Under the pieces are notes generated by a model. It was not told the origin of the DNA, ran no database searches, and saw nothing but the letters and a program-made list of their open reading frames with translations. Positions 9,711 to 18,595 of a stretch of 64,000 bases of DNA are shown in pieces. Each line of letters begins with the position of its first letter. Position 1 is the stretch's first letter. The translations under genes and the position numbers were made by a program. The DNA is from Lachnospiraceae bacterium. GTDB lineage: Bacteria > Bacillota > Clostridia > Lachnospirales > Lachnospiraceae. Where the stretch lies: assembly GCA_017540355.1 (NCBI GenBank), contig JAFYBE010000118.1, positions 1 through 64,000 on the forward strand, read 5' to 3'.

Positions 9711-9739
9711 ATAATATCATAATCCAACCACCCATACAA
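9711..9739 (-). promoter_or_regulatory. Sigma-A-like promoter of argH
   Basis: On the minus strand TTGTAT (9734-9739), a 17-base spacer, then TATTAT (9711-9716), about 45 bases upstream of the argH ATG. It begins directly after a terminator hairpin (9740-9773), which fits a new transcription unit starting here. Confidence 0.6.
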
Positions 9740-9773
9740 GAAAAAACTCGGAAATATCGCACATTTCCGAGTT
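9740..9773 (-). terminator. Rho-independent terminator before argH
   Basis: Perfect 11-base inverted repeat (9745-9755 with 9763-9773; sequence AACTCGGAAAT and its complement), followed on the minus strand by a run of T. It would end the transcript that carries the tRNA-Thr gene and isolate argH. Confidence 0.8.
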
Positions 9774-9799
9774 ATGTAAAGCGTTGAGAGGATATGCAA

Positions 9800-9832
9800 C
9801 GGGAGGTTGACTCACGATGCGTCAACCTCCCG
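9800..9832 (-). other. Strong 12-bp hairpin between tRNA-Thr and argH
   Basis: CGGGAGGTTGAC (9800-9811) pairs perfectly with GTCAACCTCCCG (9821-9832) across a 9-base loop. No T-run follows on the minus strand, so it is not a classical terminator. It lies between two terminator-like hairpins and may be a small RNA element or 3' stabilising stem. Confidence 0.5.
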
Positions 9833-9838
9833 AAAATA

Positions 9839-9868
9839 AGAGACCTGATGCACATGCATCAGATCTCT
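9839..9868 (-). terminator. Terminator hairpin downstream of tRNA-Thr
   Basis: Inverted repeat 9839-9851 with 9856-9868 (one mismatch) enclosing a 4-base loop; on the minus strand it is followed by TTATTTTC. It starts 9 bases after the tRNA 3' end, so it is the likely first terminator of the tRNA transcript. Confidence 0.65.
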
Positions 9869-9876
9869 GATATTAA

Positions 9877-9948
9877 GCCGATGGAGAGACTCGAACTCTT
9901 GACCCCTTCATTACGAGTGAAGTGCTCTACCGACTGAGCTACATCGGC
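9877..9948 (-). tRNA. tRNA-Thr (anticodon CGT)
   Basis: The reverse complement folds as a 72-nt cloverleaf: acceptor GCCGATG with CATCGGC, D arm GCTCAGTCGGTAGAGC, anticodon stem CTTCA/TGAAG around the loop CTCGTAA, and T arm GGTTCGAG-like AGAGTTCGAGTCTCT. The anticodon is CGT, reading ACG (threonine). CCA is not encoded. Confidence 0.93.
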
Positions 9949-9958
9949 AACAAACTGT

Positions 9959-9987
9959 ATTATAAAGCATAACACAGTTTTTAACAA
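9959..9987 (-). promoter_or_regulatory. Sigma-A-like promoter of tRNA-Thr
   Basis: On the minus strand TTGTTA (9982-9987), 17 bases, then a consensus TATAAT (9959-9964), ending ten bases before the mature tRNA. A consensus -10 right before a tRNA is convincing. Confidence 0.75.
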
Positions 9988-10024
9988 GATAAAAAATCAA
10001 TCTCCGGAAAACGCTTAAAAAGCC

Positions 10025-12265
10025 TTACTTCTTGGCATCTGTCTTGCCTTTAAGTTCCTTCGCTTTCTCCTTGGCTTCCTTCTCAAGCTTCTCCTTAAAC
10101 TTGATTACTTTCTGCTCGGCAATCTTAAGGAGTTCTTCTTCCGTATAAGGTGTGTAGCTGTATATGCTGACAGACATCGCAGCCACCTTAAGGCTTAAAC
10201 TGTTCGGCCTGCCGTCGTAGAATTCTTCTTTTGTCTCTTTAGGCTTGGCAGTCACCATACTTTTACCGCCGAAGCGCTTGTCCTCCGAATTAAAGATCAT
10301 GCGGTACTTACCCTCATAAGGCATACCGAACTTATAGCTTGCATAATCTTCATCCGAGAAGTTACATACAACCAAAAGTGAATGATTGAGATATTCATCC
10401 TTACGTATGAATGCAATGACACCGTCGCCTCGATCTATTGCATTAACCCACTCAAAACCATAGGGATTCGTATCAAGACTGTACAACGCACTCTGCTCTT
10501 TATAAAGCTTGTTAAGGGCAGCAATCTCATTATCATCACCCTGGAATGAGCAGATGAGCTTCTTGCCGGGATGTGCCCACATATATGCAAGAGTTGCTCG
10601 GGCCACCCTGCTCTTCTTCTCATCCTCAACCGGAATGTAATCGAAAAGCGTAGCGCCCTTATCGACTCTTATATGCTCATAGTCCGTTGCTTCCAAAACA
10701 TCGTCCTTGGATATCGTTATTATATAGTTCTCCGCATATGCGTAAGACATGTTGTCGGTAAGCAGGTGAAGATCCCTTGAATCCGACGCTCTCTTGATAA
10801 ACTTAATGTAGTCCTCGGTAAGACCGTTGTTCCATACATAGTCAAAGCCAAGGCCCCCGTCTTCCACCGTATAGGTTACCCTCGGGAATGCCGAAACTTC
10901 CTTGGTCGTTGTTATGACATTCGGGAAGTACTTATGAATCATGACATTCATGGCTTTGATGAACTCTATTGCATCAAGATTCTCTTTGCCGCCGTATATA
11001 TTGGCAACCCACTCTCCGTCATATTTGCCGTAGTCATGGTATAACATTGAACTTAAGTCTTCGATATGGATACCGTCTACATGGAACTCTTCTATCCAAT
11101 ATCTGACCGCAGACATAAGATATGCCTTGACTTCGGGTCTTGAGTAATTGAAGTAATATCCTCCGTTAAGAGCATTGACTCTCTTACGCTCATCCATATG
11201 TCCGTACAGATAGGTTCCGTCATACTCAGACAACCATTCGGCATCAGTCGCAAAGCTGCTTATATTAAGCTTCATAATCACGCCGATACCCGCTTCGTGC
11301 ATGGCCAAAATGAGTCTCTTGATATCGGTAGATGCGGTATTGCCGTATGTGCAATACAGTCTGTCGGAACTTATTCTGCAAAGTATATGTGTATATCCCT
11401 TATCCGCAACATCTGCCGCAAATGTTCTTGCCGCATTCTCGGTTATCTTGCCGGTCTTGCCTGCAAATTCCCTGATATCCGTCTCATATATGGACGCATA
11501 AACCTTCTTAAGATCCGTCTTCTTGGCGGTCTTGTTCATCGTCTCATTGCCCCATTTGAAGCTCTTGACCGCTTCGGCAACATTATTGCCGCCGCTTATA
11601 AGTGTTGTATAAGGATCGAGCTTTCTGTATATCTTGCCGCCCTTTACATGCAGCTCATACATATATTTGCAGCCCGCTTCAAGTCCCGGAATGAACAGCG
11701 AGAATATGCCGCTGTCCTCATCCTTCATCATGGGATGATTCCTTCCGTTATATCCGTTGAAATCTCCGACAACAGATACTCTTATTGCGTTGGGCGCCCA
11801 GACGCGGAAAAGTATGCCCTTGTGTCCGCCGGCCGTTACAACGCTTGAACCCAAAAGCTTGTATGCGTTAAACATGCCTCCGTCAACAAAACCGTCAGCG
11901 TCACTTTTCTTAATATCAAGTACATCCTTATAGATATTGGCATCATATGGATCGTAAAGCTTATGATGCTTGCCCTCAAGATCTGTGATTATGTAATGAT
12001 AAGAGTTCTTGATCCTGCCGAGGATTGCAATGGCATAGAAGCCTTCTTCATCAGCAAGTTCCATCGTATATTCCTTACTCTTCTCATCATTCTTCTCATC
12101 TTCGATGACTAAAACAACAGACTTTGCTGAAGGCTGGAAAGTCTGAAAAAGCGTATAGGATGAGATATTGTGTCTGCCCAGGATAGTCTGAGGCTTACCC
12201 TCTTCTCCGTATACTATGGCCTCTATCTCCGGCCAGTTCATCATCTTATACAGTTTATCCTTCAT
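10025..12265 (-). CDS. Glycogen branching enzyme-like protein, probably catalytically inactive
   Basis: A 746-aa protein with the layout of GlgB: an N-terminal domain, a CBM48 module at about residues 145-205 (FRVWAPNAIRVSVVGDFN), a GH13 barrel and a C-terminal beta domain. The GH13 core residues appear replaced. The nucleophile region, normally DGLRVDAV, reads DGIHIEDL near residue 395. The acid/base region, normally AEE(S/D), reads TKEVSAFPRVT near residue 457. The HDE region reads SKDDV near residue 517. The C-terminal tail is a lysine/glutamate-rich coiled segment. It probably binds glucan without branching it, as a regulatory or scaffold paralogue. It follows a DUF1015 gene and trpS in the same direction; an AGGAGG site supports the start. 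A true glgB is not in the window. Confidence 0.7.
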   Translation of the reverse strand: MKDKLYKMMNWPEIEAIVYGEEGKPQTILGRHNISSYTLFQTFQPSAKSVVLVIEDEKNDEKSKEYTMELADEEGFYAIAILGRIKNSYHYIITDLEGKHHKLYDPYDANIYKDVLDIKKSDADGFVDGGMFNAYKLLGSSVVTAGGHKGILFRVWAPNAIRVSVVGDFNGYNGRNHPMMKDEDSGIFSLFIPGLEAGCKYMYELHVKGGKIYRKLDPYTTLISGGNNVAEAVKSFKWGNETMNKTAKKTDLKKVYASIYETDIREFAGKTGKITENAARTFAADVADKGYTHILCRISSDRLYCTYGNTASTDIKRLILAMHEAGIGVIMKLNISSFATDAEWLSEYDGTYLYGHMDERKRVNALNGGYYFNYSRPEVKAYLMSAVRYWIEEFHVDGIHIEDLSSMLYHDYGKYDGEWVANIYGGKENLDAIEFIKAMNVMIHKYFPNVITTTKEVSAFPRVTYTVEDGGLGFDYVWNNGLTEDYIKFIKRASDSRDLHLLTDNMSYAYAENYIITISKDDVLEATDYEHIRVDKGATLFDYIPVEDEKKSRVARATLAYMWAHPGKKLICSFQGDDNEIAALNKLYKEQSALYSLDTNPYGFEWVNAIDRGDGVIAFIRKDEYLNHSLLVVCNFSDEDYASYKFGMPYEGKYRMIFNSEDKRFGGKSMVTAKPKETKEEFYDGRPNSLSLKVAAMSVSIYSYTPYTEEELLKIAEQKVIKFKEKLEKEAKEKAKELKGKTDAKK

Positions 12266-12318
12266 CTGTTGCCTCCTATATCCGTAATATGATGATCCAT
12301 TCCCCTTAAGATCAAATC

Positions 12319-13542
12319 CTATCTGATGTCATGCAGGAAAATCCCGCTGCGAAGCTTGGGCTCAAACCATGTACTCTTGGGCGGCATAAGCCTGCCCGCA
12401 TCCGCAACCGCGAATAGTTCCAGAATATCCGTCGGATACATAGAAAACGCAAGTACACAGTCAGTTGCACATCTGCGCTCAAGCTCTTTAAGTCCTCTTA
12501 TACCGCCGACAAAGTCAATCCTTGAATCCGTCTTGGGATCATGTATGTCAAGCAGTCCGTCAAGCACATACTTCTGTAAAAGTGATACGTCAAGACCGTC
12601 AACCGGATCATCAGAACCCCACTCAGGCTTAAGCGTAAGCTTGTGCCATCTGTTCTCAAGATACATTCCGCATTCGCCCTTTTTACTCGGGCTGACAGCC
12701 GTGTCACTTTCTTCGATATCATAATATTGTGACAACTCCTCAATAAACTCCTCTGCGCTGTATCCGTTAAGGTCTTTGACAACTCTGTTATAATCCATAA
12801 TCTTAAGTCTGTTCTCGGGGAACATTACGCTCATGAAATAATCGGACTCTTTGTCAACACCATCCGCATGTCTTCTTGCTCCGACTCTACAGGCAGAAGC
12901 ACATCTGTGATGACCGTCCGCTATATAAAGAGCATCAAGGCCGGCAAAGAAGTCATTCACTTTGCTTATCTCATCATCGGCATCAACCACCCATACTCTG
13001 TGGCCTATACCGTCTTCTGAAACAAAATCATAATACGGTGTACGCTTTCTTACATCTTCCAGAAACGCATCAATCGATGCATTGCTTCTGAAAGCAAGGA
13101 AAATCGGACCCGTCTGCATATTGGTCTTGTCTATATGATTGATACGGTCCGCCTCTTTGGCAGCCAGAGTATTCTCATGCTTTTTGATTATGCCTGTCTC
13201 ATATTCTTTTACCGAAGCACATCCCACGATACCGGTCTGTGCTCTTCCGTCCATTACCTGCTCATACACAAAATAACAGGGCTTATCCTGCTTAACAAAC
13301 AGCCCCTTTTTGATAAAATCCTGTATAAGTTCATCTGCCTTTGCATAAACTCTCTCATCATATGTATCAACATCATCGGGGAAATTGGTCTCCGCCCTGT
13401 CTATGCGCAGGAATGAATACTCATTCTTACTTACGACTTCCTTCGCCTCTGCCCTGTTATATACATCATAAGGCAGGGCCGCTATCTTATCCTCATATCC
13501 TTTTGCCGGCATATATGCCGCGAACGGTCTTACTGTAGCCAT
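12319..13542 (-). CDS. DUF1015 family protein
   Basis: A 407-aa soluble protein with the hallmarks of DUF1015: an N-terminal VRPFAAYMP followed by ALPYDVYNRAEA, then LYIADGHHRCASA near residue 210, and a C-terminal segment ending in PPKSTWFEPKLRSG. The ADGHHR motif recalls the ParB/Srx-like nucleotide-binding motif GxHR, and the family is often found near serine or tRNA-related metabolism, but no reaction is established. An AGGAGAG site precedes the start. It lies 23 bases downstream of trpS and 53 upstream of the branching-like gene, so a three-gene operon is likely. Confidence 0.8.
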   Translation of the reverse strand: MATVRPFAAYMPAKGYEDKIAALPYDVYNRAEAKEVVSKNEYSFLRIDRAETNFPDDVDTYDERVYAKADELIQDFIKKGLFVKQDKPCYFVYEQVMDGRAQTGIVGCASVKEYETGIIKKHENTLAAKEADRINHIDKTNMQTGPIFLAFRSNASIDAFLEDVRKRTPYYDFVSEDGIGHRVWVVDADDEISKVNDFFAGLDALYIADGHHRCASACRVGARRHADGVDKESDYFMSVMFPENRLKIMDYNRVVKDLNGYSAEEFIEELSQYYDIEESDTAVSPSKKGECGMYLENRWHKLTLKPEWGSDDPVDGLDVSLLQKYVLDGLLDIHDPKTDSRIDFVGGIRGLKELERRCATDCVLAFSMYPTDILELFAVADAGRLMPPKSTWFEPKLRSGIFLHDIR

Positions 13543-13565
13543 TGTCTCTCTCCTATATAGAAATA

Positions 13566-14609
13566 TTACAGCTGGTAGAATCCAACCTTCTTATATACCT
13601 TGCGCAATGTCTTATTCGCAATATATGAAGCCTTCTCCGCGCCGGTCTTATATACGTTATTAAGGTATTCCTTATCTGCGATAAGTCTCTTGGCTTCCTC
13701 ACGAATCGGTGTAAGCGTATCAACCACCGCCTCACCGACAGCAGGCTTGAATACACCGTAACCCTGTCCCGCGAATTCCTTCTCAATCTCATCAAAGGTC
13801 TTGCCGGTGATTGTCGAATAAATATTCATAAGGTTCGCTACGCCGGGCTTGTTCTCCTTATCATAGCGTACACAGTTCTCAACATCCGAATCGGTTACGG
13901 CACGCTTAAACTTCTTCATAACAACATCGGGCTCATCCATAAGGAATACACAACCGTTGGGTTCAGACTTGCTCATCTTCGAACCTGGAGTCGTCAGTCC
14001 GTATATTCTCGCTCCGACCTTGCTGATATAAGGCTCAGGAACTCTGAATACGTCACCATAAATATTGTTAAATCTTATAGCCAGATCTCTTGTGAGCTCC
14101 ACATGCTGCTTCTGATCCTCGCCCACGGGTACATAATGGGGCTGATATAAAAGAATGTCGGCAGCCATGAGCGAAGGATATGTGAACAGTCCCGCATTAA
14201 TATTGTCCTTATGCTTCTCGGACTTATCCTTAAACTGCGTCATACGTGATAGTTCGCCGAACATCGTATAACAGTCAAGCACCCAGCCAAGCTGCGCGTG
14301 CGCGGGTACATGCGACTGTAAAAAAAGCGTATTCTTCTCCGGATCAAGTCCGCATGCGATATATAAAGCCAGCATCTCTATCGAACGTCTTCTGAGTTCC
14401 TTGGGATCCTGTCTGACGGTTATGGTATGAAGATCCGCCATAAAGTAATAGCATTCAAAGTCATTGACTCTGTCTGCCCAGTTCTTTATCGCACCGAGAT
14501 AATTACCCAGATGAAGATTGCCGCTGGGCTGTATTCCCGACAGCATTACCTTCTTCTCGTTACCCTCACCGTTATTATGTTCAATATTGGTATTATTCTG
14601 TTCCATCAT
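13566..14609 (-). CDS. trpS: Tryptophanyl-tRNA synthetase
   Basis: A 347-aa class Ic synthetase that charges tRNA-Trp. The HIGH-equivalent is PSGNLHLGNYLG near residue 30 and the KMSKS loop is GSKMSKS near residue 215; GEDQKQHVELTRDLA is the typical central motif. About 20 extra N-terminal residues rich in Asn/Glu precede the conserved start of the fold. AGGAG lies six bases before the first of two adjacent ATGs. A promoter is seen upstream, but there is no T-box before this gene, unlike the trp biosynthetic operon in the same window. Confidence 0.93.
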   Translation of the reverse strand: MMEQNNTNIEHNNGEGNEKKVMLSGIQPSGNLHLGNYLGAIKNWADRVNDFECYYFMADLHTITVRQDPKELRRRSIEMLALYIACGLDPEKNTLFLQSHVPAHAQLGWVLDCYTMFGELSRMTQFKDKSEKHKDNINAGLFTYPSLMAADILLYQPHYVPVGEDQKQHVELTRDLAIRFNNIYGDVFRVPEPYISKVGARIYGLTTPGSKMSKSEPNGCVFLMDEPDVVMKKFKRAVTDSDVENCVRYDKENKPGVANLMNIYSTITGKTFDEIEKEFAGQGYGVFKPAVGEAVVDTLTPIREEAKRLIADKEYLNNVYKTGAEKASYIANKTLRKVYKKVGFYQL

Positions 14610-14642
14610 TTAACGCTCCTGTCTCATAAATATACAAGGTTT

Positions 14643-14671
14643 ATTATATCAAAGGCCCTTTTCATAGTAAA
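14643..14671 (-). promoter_or_regulatory. Sigma-A-like promoter of trpS
   Basis: On the minus strand TTTACT (14666-14671), 17-base spacer, TATAAT (14643-14648), about 35 bases before the trpS start codon. The -10 is consensus. Confidence 0.6.
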
Positions 14672-14779
14672 GAACCAACATCACCAATATGAGCCATATC
14701 CAAGTTTCTTATGGCAAAAATGAAGAAACTGTCGTATTATATTTCTTAAATCACATATTATATGCAAGGAGATAACAAA

Positions 14780-15037
14780 ATGACTTCAGAAGACAGAGAA
14801 ATGCTTAACAGGATCATGGAATTTGCCGATAAGGTAATGCCCGATATCGATCCCGAGAAAGTCAAGGTATCTGAACAGATAGATAAGCTTCGTCCCGTTT
14901 TACAGGAGATAGCCATGGAAAAGTCCATGCCTGTAGAGGACGTATTCATCAAGTATATGGATCTCGCCACAGAGAATGCATTGGAATACGAGAAAAAGAT
15001 GCAGGATGACTTCGGCGACATCATGTCAACGATATAA
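14780..15037 (+). CDS. Small acidic helical protein of unknown function
   Basis: An 85-aa charged, helical protein with no membrane segment or cysteines. I do not recognise the family. The frame is open from an ATG at 14762, but AAGGAGATAACAAA directly precedes the ATG at 14780, so that is the start. It is divergent from trpS and is followed after 10 bases by the O-antigen-ligase-like gene in the same direction, so the two form the only plus-strand unit in the window. Confidence 0.7.
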   Translation: MTSEDREMLNRIMEFADKVMPDIDPEKVKVSEQIDKLRPVLQEIAMEKSMPVEDVFIKYMDLATENALEYEKKMQDDFGDIMSTI

Positions 15038-15047
15038 TATTATTCTT

Positions 15048-16670
15048 ATGGCAGAATTGGGGAAAGGAACAACTATTAAACGGATTATTGGGATGATTAC
15101 CGACGGCGGTATCATCCTGGTTTCTTATATTTTAATTCTTGTTGTCGCCCTGTCTTTCTATGCTCCGACAGGCTACTATATGTTGGGAGAGCACAAGGCC
15201 CTCTGCTTTCTTACGGTCTCGGCCGTATTCTTTGTATTACTGCTTCCCGCAGTGATATCACACATTGTTTCATACATAAAAAGTAAAAAAGGACACGGAA
15301 TTCCCGTATATGACCTCTCTCTTTTTATTGCCCTGACAGCGATGACTCTAAGTCTTATGCTTTCATCGGACCGTTTAATGTCTTTATGGGGTATTGACGG
15401 ATGGAGAATGGGTTACGTCACATACATATTCGTATTTTATGCATATATGGCATGCAGGCTTATAAGGATCAGGAAGTATCTTTCGCTTATCGCATCTTTT
15501 TCGGAAATCATATCCGCCCTTGTTTTTACTTTGGGAATACTTAACAGAATGGGAATCTATCCTTTTGCATCCATGATTTCAACGGACACCTCTTTTTTAT
15601 CAACAATAGGCAATATTAACTGGTACAGTGCATATATTGCCGTATTCCTGTCTGTCGGAATATGTGACATTGCCTTCTTCATTCCTTCAGGCAAAGAGCT
15701 AAAAGGTGTATCTCACATTTTAAGAACGATTACCGCATGGGCATGCATACTGACAGGGTTCTTTACTTTAATCTCAATGGGTGGAACTGTTTCAACAGTT
15801 ATAGTTTTTGTTACATTTATGACACTTGTGTCGGCACTGTTTATGCAACACATTAAATCCGACACATTCACGCGCCTGTGTTCGGCCTTTTTACTGATAC
15901 TCGAGTTATACGGGCTTATACTTTCAAAACCGGCTTCAACATACACCTATTCAACCGATGCCGTATGGCTTAAGCCGGCGCTGTCACATGCCGGGCTTAT
16001 AGCATGTGTCATCCTTTTGATTGTATATGTATTAAGCAAAAGAATCGACAGGAATAAATCATACCGTATTCCCGCGCTCGGTATCTGGCTTATGATTCCG
16101 CTTGCCGCAATCGTATGGCTCACGATTGTCTTTATGTATGCTTATCCGGTGATACTTGATGATACTTTTGCCAACAGTCGCGGTCTTATATATCGCATAT
16201 CCGGTCTTTACTTAAGACAGTTATCTCCCGTCCACATTCTTTTCGGTATCGGGCCGGACAGTTACTTTGTATATGCGATAAACCACGAAGTTCTGTCATC
16301 GCTTTTATACAACAACTTCGGAGACATAAGGCTTACAAACGCCCACTGTCTTCCTCTTTCATCCCTTATTAACAACGGCATCATATATACGATATGCATG
16401 ACCGCATTCTTTGTTATGGTTCTTACAGTTTTCGTTAAGACGGTATTTTTTGCAAAAAGAAACGGATCCGTCTCCGAATCCGTTATAAAATCAACCTATA
16501 TGGATACAAAGCGTACGGCGTTCGCCTATGCAGGCCTTTTGATTGTATCGTCCGTACTCTTCGTTCAGTTTTTCACTTTTGCCACAATAACCGCAACGCC
16601 TTACTTATATATCGCGGTCGGCATATGCCTATCTGAGAATCTCATCAACCGTGGTAACTATACTGAATGA
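15048..16670 (+). CDS. O-antigen ligase/polymerase-like membrane protein
   Basis: About 540 aa with roughly 12 hydrophobic helices. The large extracellular loop near residues 370-440 (LYLRQLSPVHILFGIGPDSY, then LTNAHCLPLSSLINNG) resembles the O-antigen ligase/Wzy family, where the loop before the last helices carries the catalytic residues. It may polymerise or transfer a surface glycan. No glycosyltransferases are nearby, so the substrate is unknown. The frame extends upstream to 14976 inside the previous gene; the ATG at 15048 is the most natural start, although no strong ribosome binding site precedes it and coupling to the upstream gene is likely. The last 42 bases overlap the convergent YitT gene. 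Confidence 0.6.
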   Translation: MAELGKGTTIKRIIGMITDGGIILVSYILILVVALSFYAPTGYYMLGEHKALCFLTVSAVFFVLLLPAVISHIVSYIKSKKGHGIPVYDLSLFIALTAMTLSLMLSSDRLMSLWGIDGWRMGYVTYIFVFYAYMACRLIRIRKYLSLIASFSEIISALVFTLGILNRMGIYPFASMISTDTSFLSTIGNINWYSAYIAVFLSVGICDIAFFIPSGKELKGVSHILRTITAWACILTGFFTLISMGGTVSTVIVFVTFMTLVSALFMQHIKSDTFTRLCSAFLLILELYGLILSKPASTYTYSTDAVWLKPALSHAGLIACVILLIVYVLSKRIDRNKSYRIPALGIWLMIPLAAIVWLTIVFMYAYPVILDDTFANSRGLIYRISGLYLRQLSPVHILFGIGPDSYFVYAINHEVLSSLLYNNFGDIRLTNAHCLPLSSLINNGIIYTICMTAFFVMVLTVFVKTVFFAKRNGSVSESVIKSTYMDTKRTAFAYAGLLIVSSVLFVQFFTFATITATPYLYIAVGICLSENLINRGNYTE

Positions 16671-17465
16671 GCCTTTGTTCTCTGCGATTATATCCCTCAT
16701 CTTCTGCAGTTCGAAATAGTTGATATAGCATATCACTGTCTTATTCTCTCCCGATATTGCACCGTATGAGTCCATAACCGTACATGTCTTGTTAAGCTTC
16801 TCTTTGATATCGCTTACTATCTTATCACAATTACCCGTAATTATCGTAACCTGCTTTATCGCCTCATAGTGGTCCGTAAAGTGATCCACAACCGTTGTCG
16901 CAACAACGTACACAAGCAGGCTTAACATTGCGGAATTCCTGTTGATAAAAACAAAGACCGTCAAATACACGCAGATATTAAACAATATCAGAATGAAGGA
17001 CATACTGAAGTTCTTGCCCGTCTTATCACTCAGCTTTTTAAGTACAATATTGGCAAAAATCTCCGATCCGTCTATACATCCGCCGTGTCTTAAGATAAGG
17101 GATAAGCCCGCGCCAAGCAAGGCTCCTCCGAATGCCACGGCCAAAAAATGCTCCGTATTGATCTCAAAAGGAATCTTTTCAAAACACTCCAACCCGACTG
17201 TGTATGCAAAGGTTCCCAAAACCGCCTTTATAAAAAACTGTTTACCCAGTACAAAAGCACTCGCAATCAAAAAGGGCGTAAATACAAAAAGCACACAGAT
17301 TGAAAGATTAATTCCCGAGAGTTTATTGATGATGATCGCTATTCCCGCTGTACCGTAATCTATGGCATCATTCGGAATAAGTATGCATATTACCGAAAAG
17401 CTCGCAAGTAATGCACCGATAACGATCATCACATATGTCATGATGTTCTCAATCTTTTTGTTCAC
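16629..17465 (-). CDS. YitT family membrane protein
   Basis: A 278-aa protein with about six N-terminal membrane helices (DUF161-type, with DYGTAGIAIIINKLSGIN and RHGGCIDGSEIFANIVLKK) and a C-terminal cytoplasmic DUF2179-like domain (VTIITGNCDKIVSDIKEKLN). Such proteins are frequent in Firmicutes and their transport role is uncertain. The start appears to be GTG at 17465 behind AGAGG. The 3' end overlaps the convergent ligase-like gene by 42 bases. It is the last gene of the minus-strand partner-switching run, 35 bases after the RsbW-like gene. Confidence 0.8.
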   Translation of the reverse strand: MNKKIENIMTYVMIVIGALLASFSVICILIPNDAIDYGTAGIAIIINKLSGINLSICVLFVFTPFLIASAFVLGKQFFIKAVLGTFAYTVGLECFEKIPFEINTEHFLAVAFGGALLGAGLSLILRHGGCIDGSEIFANIVLKKLSDKTGKNFSMSFILILFNICVYLTVFVFINRNSAMLSLLVYVVATTVVDHFTDHYEAIKQVTIITGNCDKIVSDIKEKLNKTCTVMDSYGAISGENKTVICYINYFELQKMRDIIAENKGSFSIVTTVDEILR

Positions 17466-17500
17466 AAATAAACCTCTGTCCCTGTAAATTTATTTCATCT

Positions 17501-17911
17501 TCATTCCAGGATTTTGGTTATGGTAAGAATATTCTTTCCGTCGGTATATTCATATTCCATGGAATCCATACTCTTTTTAACCATATATATTCCCAATCCG
17601 CCCACGGCTCTTTCTTCCACGGACAGACTGATGTCGGGATCCGGCTTTTTAAGCGGATTGTATTCAATTCCTTCATCAATAAAGACCGTCTTCCATGTCG
17701 AGGGTTCTCCCGATACATCCGTCTTAATAACAACCGGACCGGGCTTCCCGCCGTATGCATAACTGGCTATATTGACGAATATCTCTTCAACAGCCACTTC
17801 CATCTTCATTCTGAGTGCCGGGGATACCCCAATAACGTCAAAGCCATCTGTAGTAAATTCAAGCACTGTATCAAGATTTTCACTCTTCGCTTCCGTTCGA
17901 AGTTCTCTCAT
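17501..17911 (-). CDS. RsbW-like anti-sigma/serine kinase
   Basis: About 136 aa, a GHKL ATPase of the HATPase_c_2 (RsbW/SpoIIAB) type. The N-box is EVAVEEIFVNIASYAYG, the G1 box is FIDEGIEYNPLKKPDPD and the G2 box is VGGLGIYMVKKSMD, so ATP binding looks intact. These kinases phosphorylate an STAS antagonist and, when free, bind a sigma factor or other partner. The first ATG (17932) has AGGTGAT only four bases away; the ATG at 17911 has GGGAG nine bases upstream and starts at the conserved part of the fold, so I prefer it. The STAS gene (18596-18892) and two phosphatases in the same run complete a partner-switching module, but no SigB-like target is present. Confidence 0.8.
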   Translation of the reverse strand: MRELRTEAKSENLDTVLEFTTDGFDVIGVSPALRMKMEVAVEEIFVNIASYAYGGKPGPVVIKTDVSGEPSTWKTVFIDEGIEYNPLKKPDPDISLSVEERAVGGLGIYMVKKSMDSMEYEYTDGKNILTITKILE

Positions 17912-17945
17912 TACAGAATTCTCCCATATCACCTACATAAAAAGC

Positions 17946-18584
17946 TTAAAAACTGCGCTTTTCTATAATAAGCTCAACCTTGTCACCGTAGACGGACACT
18001 CTTACATCATCCGCAATACTTGCAACGATGGACTTCTCAAGTTCATCCCAGGCTTCTTCCAAAGCCTCTGACTTATCGCTCTTTTCTTCGATACTGTCTT
18101 TGTATCTCTCCAAAGACCAGGTATACAAAGCGCTGCCAAGCGAAGCCGTCTCCATATCTATCATGCCCATGTTACTGTACATGACATAGTCGCCGCCGTA
18201 CTGGCTTCCGAGTTTGCCCATATCATCAATACTGTAGCGGCTGTTCTCGATCAGCTCTCTCACTTTTCCCATAAAGCCCTTGTATGCCGCATTCTTCTTA
18301 TCCGTAGCAACATTTACAAGGTCTTTTCTCTTGTCCGAATCCATGAGCGTACGTGCTTCAAGATGAAGTCTGCAAACACAGTCATCCGTATTCTCAAGCC
18401 AGAACTCGGCACCAAAGTCGCCTGCTATCGCAGAGACCATACCGAGTGTCTCTTCAGTTAAAAGTCTTATTCTTAAAGCCTGCTTCTTATCAAGGCCTGC
18501 ATAAGCCGCAAATTTGGAAGTCACATCCAAAGCCTCTTCCGTTCCGATACCGAGGCTCGTAACCGTAATCTTATCTGTCTGCAT
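17946..18584 (-). CDS. Degenerate RsbW-like protein
   Basis: A 212-aa soluble protein between the STAS and RsbW-like genes. The N-terminal half resembles a GHKL ATPase N-box (LRIRLLTEETLGMVSAIAG), but the Asn is missing, and I see no G1 or G2 boxes, so ATP binding is doubtful. The C-terminal part is helical, ending in a short beta segment (VRVSVYGDKVELIIEKR). It could be an adaptor that binds the STAS protein or kinase. Spacing to its neighbours is 11 and 13 bases, so it is translated from the same message. Confidence 0.5.
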   Translation of the reverse strand: MQTDKITVTSLGIGTEEALDVTSKFAAYAGLDKKQALRIRLLTEETLGMVSAIAGDFGAEFWLENTDDCVCRLHLEARTLMDSDKRKDLVNVATDKKNAAYKGFMGKVRELIENSRYSIDDMGKLGSQYGGDYVMYSNMGMIDMETASLGSALYTWSLERYKDSIEEKSDKSEALEEAWDELEKSIVASIADDVRVSVYGDKVELIIEKRSF

Positions 18585-18595
18585 ACTGACCTCCC

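Noticed and set aside
9665..9799. 45-codon N-terminal extension of argH
   Set aside because: It crosses the promoter and terminator, and GGAGGTGG sits right before the MAGLWGG start.
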